From an uncultured Eggerthellaceae bacterium (lineage in GTDB: Bacteria > Actinomycetota > Coriobacteriia > Coriobacteriales > Eggerthellaceae): a stretch of 9,238 nucleotides of DNA. The stretch covers positions 1 to 9,238 of the forward strand of contig CAMOLA010000066.1 in the NCBI GenBank assembly GCA_946618265.1. Reading direction: 5' to 3'. The position numbers were made by a program, and so were the translations under genes. Under the pieces are notes generated by a model. The model was not told where the DNA came from. It was given only the letters and a program-made list of their open reading frames with translations, and did no database searches. Below are positions 5,166-9,238 of this stretch, one piece after another (position 1 is the stretch's first letter; every line of letters starts with the position of its first letter).

Positions 5166-6980
5166 GTGTCCGAGCAGAGTCTTATATCGTCACACGAAGA
5201 TCGGGGAAGCCAGCCTGCGCAATCCGAGCCGCGCGACGATGGGTTTAAGCGGCAGGGGCAGCTTGCGAACGAAGGGTCCGAAGCGACCGTGGCGCCCGAG
5301 TCGGCTAAAGAACCCGAAGCGTCCGAAGCGATCGTGATGCCCGAGGCGGCTGAAGAACCCGAAGCATCTGAAGCGCCCAAAGGCGCCGTCAAAGAGCAGA
5401 CGCACGAATCAGTTGCCAAGTCGACCGCCCTCATGTCCGTTGCCACGCTGATGTCGCGCATCACGGGCCTAGTCCGCACGTGGGCGATGGCGTTCGCGCT
5501 GGGCAACTCGCTGATCACGAGTGCCTACCAGGTGGCCAACAATATGCCCAACGTCGTGTTCGACCTGGTCGCAGGCGGCTTGCTCGGCGCGGCGTTCATT
5601 CCCGTGTATTTGCTGGAAAAAGAGCAGAAAGGCGAAGCGGGCGGAAACGCGTTCGCCAACAACCTGCTGAATTTGACCATCATCGTGCTGGGCTTGCTCT
5701 CCATTCTTTCCAGCGTGTTCGCACCGCAGCTCATCGCCACGCAAACGTTTACCGTCGGCGAATACGACGAGGTCGTGTCGCTTTCGGTCGCGTTCTTCCG
5801 CATATTCGCGTTCCAGATCGTGTTCTATGGCATATCCGGCATCGTGACGGCCGTGCTCAACGCGAACCGCGTGTATTTCCTGCCCGCGCTGGCGCCCGCC
5901 TTGAACAACGTCTGCGTCATCGTGTCGTTCTTCGCCTACATTCCGCTTTCCGCGATGGACCGCGAGCTGGCCGTGCTGGTGCTCGGCATCGGAACGACCC
6001 TCGGCGTGGCGGTGCAGGCGATCATCCAGATACCGGCGCTGCTGAAGCTCGGGTTCAGGTTCAGCTTCCGCGTCAACCTGCGGGATTCGGCCCTCGTGGA
6101 AGCCATGCGCATCGCGCTGCCAACGATGCTCTATATCGTGGGCACGCTCGTGGCGTTTTCGTGCCGCAACGCGTTCTCGCTGCAGGTCGGCGACAACGGC
6201 CCCTCCACGCTGCTGTACGCGTGGACGTGGTACCAGCTGCCCTACGGCGTGGTGGCCGTCTCGCTTTCGCGCGCGCTGTTCACCGAGATGGGCGAGGCGG
6301 TGGCCAAGCACGACAAGCCCGCCCTCCGCGAGCTCGTGCGCACGGGCATTTCGGGCAACCTGCTGCTCATCATTCCGCTTGCGGGCGTTATGTATGTGCT
6401 GTCCGCGCCGCTCATGGCGCTGTTCCAAGCGGGCGCATTCAACGCGGGCGATGTTTCCTACGTTGCTCAGGTGCTATCCATTTGGCTGATCAGCTTGCCG
6501 TTCTACGCGGTCCTCATGTTCCTGTACAACGTGTTCGCGGCGCTGCGCAAATTCGGGCGCTTCGCCGCCGTGAGCACGGCCATGGTGGTCGTGCAGTGCA
6601 TCCTGTATTTCTTCCTTTGCCGTCCCGATACGCTGCAGCTCCAAGGCGTCCCGGTCGCGGATTTCATCTACTACGCGGGTTGCTGCATCGTGTTGCTGAT
6701 CGTCTTGCGACGCATGATTGGCTCGTTCGATTTGCCGTCGGTGCTCATGTCGTCGATTCGCGTGCTCATGGCCACGTTCATCGGCATGCTCGCCGCGTTC
6801 TTCATCGCCATGATGCTGCCAGTCGGCCAGGGCATGCTCGGCGGTTTCATACGGCTCGTGGTCGCCGGCGGTATCAGCCTTGTCTTGATATTCGCCCTGT
6901 GCGCCGTGCAGCGCGTCCCCGAAATGCGCTTCGTCACGAACATCGTCGACAAGGTGCTCGGCAAGCTCAAGCGCCGTTAG
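5166..6980 (+). CDS. murJ: Lipid II flippase MurJ (MviN family)
   Basis: MurJ flips the undecaprenyl-linked peptidoglycan precursor lipid II across the inner membrane. GTG 5166 is chosen because AAAGAGG lies just upstream (5155-5161); a TTG at 5130 would add 12 residues but has no site. From GTG the protein has 604 residues, longer than the usual 510-550. Residues 1-82 are a hydrophilic, acidic extension containing a 15-residue tandem repeat (39-68). The membrane part opens with STALMSVATLMSRITGLVRT (86-105), matching the MurJ first helix with two arginines (R98, R104, like E. coli R18 and R24). NNMPNVVFDLVAGGLLGAAF (125-144) and the later QLPYGVVAVS are of the actinobacterial type. Many hydrophobic spans follow, as expected for a 14-helix MOP-superfamily protein. 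There is no C-terminal pseudokinase as in Mycobacterium. The protein ends KLKRR. Confidence 0.93.
   Translation: MSEQSLISSHEDRGSQPAQSEPRDDGFKRQGQLANEGSEATVAPESAKEPEASEAIVMPEAAEEPEASEAPKGAVKEQTHESVAKSTALMSVATLMSRITGLVRTWAMAFALGNSLITSAYQVANNMPNVVFDLVAGGLLGAAFIPVYLLEKEQKGEAGGNAFANNLLNLTIIVLGLLSILSSVFAPQLIATQTFTVGEYDEVVSLSVAFFRIFAFQIVFYGISGIVTAVLNANRVYFLPALAPALNNVCVIVSFFAYIPLSAMDRELAVLVLGIGTTLGVAVQAIIQIPALLKLGFRFSFRVNLRDSALVEAMRIALPTMLYIVGTLVAFSCRNAFSLQVGDNGPSTLLYAWTWYQLPYGVVAVSLSRALFTEMGEAVAKHDKPALRELVRTGISGNLLLIIPLAGVMYVLSAPLMALFQAGAFNAGDVSYVAQVLSIWLISLPFYAVLMFLYNVFAALRKFGRFAAVSTAMVVVQCILYFFLCRPDTLQLQGVPVADFIYYAGCCIVLLIVLRRMIGSFDLPSVLMSSIRVLMATFIGMLAAFFIAMMLPVGQGMLGGFIRLVVAGGISLVLIFALCAVQRVPEMRFVTNIVDKVLGKLKRR
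5280..5369 (+). repeat. Two-unit 45-bp tandem repeat inside murJ
   Basis: Units at 5280-5324 and 5325-5369 encode EATVAPESAKEPEAS and EAIVMPEAAEEPEAS (residues 39-53 and 54-68), and GAAGC begins again at 5370. The unit keeps the reading frame and encodes an acidic Pro/Glu/Ala linker. Copy number could vary between strains by slippage or recombination. Confidence 0.85.
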
Positions 6981-7025
6981 TCAAGCCGAGGAATAAAGGC
7001 GGCCTTGGCCATTGGTTCGGAGATG

Positions 7026-7056
7026 GTCATGACAAGGGACAGTCCCTTGTCATGAC
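7026..7056 (+). repeat. 31-nt perfect palindrome, GGGAC-A-GTCCC core, copy 3
   Basis: Arms of 15 nt, GTCATGACAAGGGAC (7026-7040) and its complement (7042-7056), flank a single A (7041). It shares the GGGAC-A-GTCCC core with the 4061 element but has quite different outer arms, still perfectly paired. It lies 45 nt after the murJ stop in the same strand orientation. Confidence 0.92.
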
Positions 7057-7087
7057 GTCATAAAAGGGGATTGTCCCTACCTATGAT
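7057..7087 (-). repeat. Decayed 31-nt copy abutting copy 3
   Basis: Directly after the perfect copy, with no gap, lies another 31 nt with the same layout. The left arm 7057-7071 matches the neighbour's left arm at 11 of 15 positions, the centre is T (7072), and the right arm 7073-7087 matches at 10 of 15. The core reads GGGGA-TT-GTCCC. The T centre suggests the inverted orientation. The two together resemble the head-to-head pair between map and nadK. Confidence 0.65.
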
Positions 7088-7106
7088 TTATGATGCAAAT
7101 GAGTCG

Positions 7107-7137
7107 CTGTTCCCGTTAGGCGGCTCATTGTTACAAT
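7107..7137 (+). promoter_or_regulatory. Predicted promoter giving a leaderless xerD transcript
   Basis: TACAAT (7132-7137) matches the -10 consensus at five of six positions. Its expected start is 6-7 nt downstream, at 7143-7144, which is the A of the xerD ATG. The -35 is poor (CTGTTC 7107-7112 or TTCCCG 7110-7115). No ribosome-binding site precedes the ATG, which fits a leaderless message. Confidence 0.6.
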
Positions 7138-7143
7138 GGACGC

Positions 7144-8043
7144 ATGGATATCGGACTGACAATCGATGAGTACCTGTCGTTCCTGCGAGTTGAGCGCGGG
7201 GCGTCGGCGCTGACCATCGAGGCATATGCGGCCGATTTGGCCGACTATCGCCTGTTCCTGGAGGAAGCGGGGATAACCGACGCCGATCGAATCGACCGCG
7301 ACGCCATTGTGGCGTACGAGGCCGACCTCGCCGAACGCGGCTACGCGGTGACGAGCATCGACCGCCACATCTCGGTGCTCAAGGGCTTCCATCGGTTTTG
7401 CGTGCGCGACGGCTATGCGCGGGGCAACCCCGCAGCGACCGTGCGATTGCCCAGGCCCCCCGACAAGCTCCCCGATGTCCTTACCATCGACCAGGTCAAC
7501 GCCCTGCTCGATTCGGCTGTGGGGGATAGCCCGCGCCAGCTGCGCGATCGGGCCATCCTCGAAGTGCTCTATGGTTGCGGGCTGCGCGTGAGCGAATGCG
7601 TGGGCCTCAACCAGGCAGATTGCTTTTTCGGCGATGGGTTCCTCCGCGTCGTCGGCAAGGGCGATAAGGAGCGGATCGCGCCCATTTCGGGCTGTGCCCG
7701 CGATGCGCTCGTCGCATATCTCGAGCAAGGCCGCCCCCATCTTCTGAAGCCGGCGAAACCGACATCGGCCGTGTTCCTGAACGCGCGCGGCGGCAGGCTG
7801 TCGCGCCAATCCATCCACAAGATCGTGGCCAAAGCAGGCATCGGCATCGGCGTCGAGGACCTCCATCCGCACACGCTGCGCCATTCGTTTGCCACCCATA
7901 TGCTGGCCGGGGGCGCCGACCTCCGCGTTATCCAGGAAATACTCGGCCATTCGGATATCTCCACGACGCAGGTCTACACGCACGTGAACCGCACGCATAT
8001 CCAAGAGGAATACCTGGGCGCCCACCCGCGCGCCAAGCTCTAG
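7144..8043 (+). CDS. xerD: Tyrosine recombinase XerD (XerC/D family)
   Basis: XerD acts with XerC at the chromosomal dif site to resolve chromosome dimers before division. This protein has 299 residues, almost exactly the E. coli XerD length. Residues 1-100 form the SAM-like core-binding domain (IDEYLSFLRVERGASALTIEAY, here 7-28 split as IDEYLSFLRVE and RGASALTIEAY). Residues about 108-290 form the catalytic domain with every active residue present: R148 (GLRVSE), K172 (GKGDKER), H243 and R246 (HTLRHSFATH), H269 (LGHS) and the nucleophile Y278 (QVYTHV). The spacing follows XerD closely, though C and D cannot be firmly separated from sequence alone. The ATG at 7144 has no ribosome-binding site and coincides with the predicted transcription start. 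Its setting among housekeeping genes argues against a phage or integron integrase. Confidence 0.93.
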   Translation: MDIGLTIDEYLSFLRVERGASALTIEAYAADLADYRLFLEEAGITDADRIDRDAIVAYEADLAERGYAVTSIDRHISVLKGFHRFCVRDGYARGNPAATVRLPRPPDKLPDVLTIDQVNALLDSAVGDSPRQLRDRAILEVLYGCGLRVSECVGLNQADCFFGDGFLRVVGKGDKERIAPISGCARDALVAYLEQGRPHLLKPAKPTSAVFLNARGGRLSRQSIHKIVAKAGIGIGVEDLHPHTLRHSFATHMLAGGADLRVIQEILGHSDISTTQVYTHVNRTHIQEEYLGAHPRAKL

Positions 8044-8080
8044 CTCTCGTCGTTCGCCGCAATGCGCCATCGCAGGAATC

Positions 8081-8111
8081 TGACAGAAAGGGGAGACTCC
8101 CCTTTCTGTCA
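8081..8111 (+). repeat. 31-nt perfect palindrome, GGGGAG-A-CTCCCC core, copy 5
   Basis: Arms of 15 nt, TGACAGAAAGGGGAG (8081-8095) and its complement (8097-8111), flank a single A (8096). It lies 37 nt after the xerD stop. Compared with GGGGAC-A-GTCCCC, the innermost pair is swapped from C-G to G-C, a compensatory change that keeps full pairing. Confidence 0.92.
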
Positions 8112-8154
8112 CATGAGCTGATGCCTACGTGTCTCGAATTTGTGGTGGGTGTTT

Positions 8155-8186
8155 GTCGGTGGGATGGCGTCCCACCGACTATTCTT
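8155..8186 (+). terminator. Terminator-like hairpin after xerD
   Basis: A perfect 10-bp stem, GTCGGTGGGA (8155-8164) with TCCCACCGAC (8170-8179), has loop TGGCG and is followed by the T-rich TATTCTT (8180-8186). The tail is imperfect, but the stem is strong and the site, between xerD and the mraZ promoter, is what a terminator would need. The rest of 8112-8276 holds no gene that I can recognise; GCACATTT (8250-8257) and AAATGTGC (8275-8282) form an 8-bp inverted repeat just upstream of the MraZ boxes. Confidence 0.7.
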
Positions 8187-8276
8187 GTGGATTGGTGCAT
8201 GTTAAGCCACTATATCTAGGTTTTTGGCGCATAACGACGCTCGTTCAGGGCACATTTTGCGATGCTTGAAAGAGAA

Positions 8277-8313
8277 ATGTGCAAAAAAGTGTTGCGTTGT
8301 GGGGGAGAGTGGC
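8277..8313 (+). promoter_or_regulatory. MraZ operator: four GTG boxes at 10-bp phase
   Basis: GTG occurs at 8279, 8289, 8299 and 8309, exactly 10 bp apart, in the contexts ATGTGC, AAGTGT, TTGTGG and GAGTGG. MraZ is known to bind short G-rich direct repeats with 10-bp spacing upstream of its own gene (TGGGN with 5-nt spacers in E. coli; AAAGTG-type boxes in mollicutes). The second box includes AAAGTGT. The boxes overlap the predicted mraZ promoter, so autorepression is the likely effect. Confidence 0.78.
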
Positions 8314-8320
8314 ATAGAAT
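8292..8320 (+). promoter_or_regulatory. Predicted promoter of the mraZ-rsmH (mra/dcw) operon
   Basis: TTGCGT (8292-8297) and TAGAAT (8315-8320, five of six to consensus) are 17 bp apart. A start near 8327 would leave a leader of about 37 nt. Three of the four MraZ boxes lie over the -35 and spacer. Confidence 0.6.
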
Positions 8321-8363
8321 GTCAAACACTCGATGGATTGTGCAGAACTAGCGAAAGGGCGAT

Positions 8364-8813
8364 ATGGAGGAAGCGAGAAAAACCGTTGATCTCAACGGCT
8401 CGTTTCACTTCAAGACCGATGCAAAAGGTCGCGTGTCCCTTCCTGCCAAGTTCCGCAAGATTCTGTCGGAGGACCTCGTGGTGACGCGTGCTCTCACCGG
8501 CGATTGCCTTTTGGTGTTCGACGGGCAGGACGGTTTCAACGACTGGGTGAACAAGCTCTTCGAGGACAAGTTCGGCGGGTACAACTCGACGAACCGCGAG
8601 CAGCTCATGCTGCGAAGCGCGCTCAAGGGCAACGCCTATGACGTGCAGACCGACTCTGCAGGGCGCATCCTGCTGCCGGCCGATTTGCGCGAGCAGGTCG
8701 GAATCGACAAGCAGGTGGCCATTGTGGGCAACACGGGCTACTTCGAGGTCTGGAGCGAGGAACGCCGCAACGAAGAGATCGGGAAAGTTGATTTCTCGAG
8801 CCTTCTGAGCTAG
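8364..8813 (+). CDS. mraZ: Transcriptional regulator MraZ
   Basis: MraZ is a ring-forming DNA-binding protein that controls the division and cell-wall cluster, usually repressing its own promoter. The 149-residue protein has the expected two SpoVT/AbrB-like halves. Each carries the conserved motif: DAKGRVSLPAKFR (19-31) and DSAGRILLPADLR (97-109). The N-terminus (about 10 residues before GSFHFKTD) is slightly longer than in many homologues. The ATG has AAAGGG (8354-8359) 4 nt upstream, a little close but the only good option. It is the first gene of the cluster; rsmH starts 10 nt after its stop, and the four phased boxes upstream are its likely target. Confidence 0.96.
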   Translation: MEEARKTVDLNGSFHFKTDAKGRVSLPAKFRKILSEDLVVTRALTGDCLLVFDGQDGFNDWVNKLFEDKFGGYNSTNREQLMLRSALKGNAYDVQTDSAGRILLPADLREQVGIDKQVAIVGNTGYFEVWSEERRNEEIGKVDFSSLLS

Positions 8814-8823
8814 GCGGTACACC

Positions 8824-9238
8824 TTGACAAACGAATATCGGCATATCCCCGTCCTGCTGAACGAGGTCATCGAGCAACTACACCTTAAACCGCAGCACAC
8901 GTTCGTTGACGCCACACTCGGAGGTGCAGGACATTCCCTCGAAGTTGCCAGGCAACTTGCACCACAGGGCTTGCTCATCGGAATCGACCAGGACGAAGCG
9001 GCTCAGGCCGCGGCGTCCCAACGCTTAAACACACTACCCGATGATCAACGCCCGAGAATCGAACTCCTGCGTGGCAACTTCGGGGATATGGATGAGCTGC
9101 TCTTGAGTTGCGAGATTCCCGGCGTCGATGCGTTCTTGTTCGACTTGGGGGTTTCCTCTCCGCAGCTCGACGTGAAGGCCCGTGGCTTCTCCTTCAAGGA
9201 GAACGGCCCCCTTGATATGCGGATGGATCCGGGTAAAC
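8824..9238 (+). CDS. rsmH: 16S rRNA (cytosine-1402 N4) methyltransferase RsmH, partial
   Basis: RsmH (formerly MraW) methylates the N4 position of C1402 in the decoding centre of 16S rRNA, using S-adenosylmethionine. The first 138 codons are in the window; the rest runs off the right edge. HIPVLLNEVIEQL (7-19) opens the family. VDATLGGAGHS (28-38) is the cofactor-binding motif I, IGIDQDE (52-58) follows it, DLGVSSPQLD (107-116) is the next conserved block, and FSFKENGPLDMRMD (123-136) is a family hallmark. The start is TTG 8824: an in-frame TGA at 8806 excludes anything upstream within mraZ, no ATG or GTG lies between, and AGGCGG (8812-8817) sits 6 nt before it. ORF finders that need ATG, or a stop codon inside the window, would miss this gene. 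Confidence 0.95.
   Translation, partial: MTNEYRHIPVLLNEVIEQLHLKPQHTFVDATLGGAGHSLEVARQLAPQGLLIGIDQDEAAQAAASQRLNTLPDDQRPRIELLRGNFGDMDELLLSCEIPGVDAFLFDLGVSSPQLDVKARGFSFKENGPLDMRMDPGK

Noticed and set aside
5480..7063. A 527-codon open frame on the plus strand overlapping murJ
   Set aside because: It lies in another frame of murJ, its product is Arg/His/Ala-rich with no recognisable domain, and long shadow frames are expected in GC-rich coding DNA. The murJ frame carries clear family motifs.
4061..8111. Palindromes considered as ordinary Rho-independent terminators
   Set aside because: No U-run follows any copy, and true terminators with U-runs or T-rich tails are present after tuf, nusG, rplA and xerD. 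A role in 3'-end formation remains possible but not as a standard terminator.
7026..8111. Repeats considered as a CRISPR array
   Set aside because: The copies are kilobases apart, have differing arms, no regular spacers, and no cas genes are nearby.
7081..8112. A 343-codon open frame on the minus strand opposite xerD
   Set aside because: It is antisense to a recombinase with all catalytic residues, ends in repeat sequence, and has no recognisable domain.

Overview
This window looks like a GC-rich, low-passage stretch of core bacterial chromosome from an actinobacterial lineage, most likely the Coriobacteriia (Eggerthella/Slackia-like). The reasons are: a SecE with a long charged N-terminal tail and one membrane segment, a MurJ of the actinobacterial sequence type, a likely leaderless gene, and short perfect palindromes with a GGGAC-A-GTCCC core. 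The last point is recollection, and the taxon is an inference. No plasmid, phage, insertion-sequence or CRISPR genes are visible.

Layout. Positions 1-132 are the C-terminal end of tuf (EF-Tu), closed by a terminator. Positions 258-1580 form one apparent unit: rpmG (L33), tRNA-Trp(CCA), secE and nusG, ending in a strong terminator. Positions 1746-3157 hold rplK (L11) and rplA (L1), separated by a long 194-nt spacer rich in potential RNA structure, and end in a TTCG-loop terminator. map (methionine aminopeptidase) starts only 12 nt after that terminator. Convergent to map is nadK (NAD kinase, minus strand), with two 33-nt perfect palindromes between them. nadK is divergent from murJ (lipid II flippase, plus strand). 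After murJ lie two abutting 31-nt palindromic elements, one perfect and one decayed, then xerD (tyrosine recombinase), which appears to be transcribed leaderless. After xerD come another 31-nt palindrome and a terminator-like hairpin. The window ends at the start of the division/cell-wall (mra/dcw) cluster: a promoter overlaid by four 10-bp-phased MraZ boxes, then mraZ and the first part of rsmH.

How it fits together. The left half is translation, transcription and secretion machinery (EF-Tu, L33, tRNA-Trp, SecE, NusG, L11, L1), followed by nascent-protein processing (MetAP). The right half is NADP supply, peptidoglycan precursor export, chromosome-dimer resolution and the entry to the division cluster. 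The parts least explained by ordinary annotation are the family of short perfect palindromes placed just after stop codons (4061-4093, 4125-4157, 7026-7056, 7057-7087, 8081-8111) and the structured rplK-rplA spacer (2260-2412). Other points worth a look are a 22-residue C-terminal extension on L11, a repeat-bearing N-terminal extension on MurJ, and a long imperfect hairpin between tRNA-Trp and secE.
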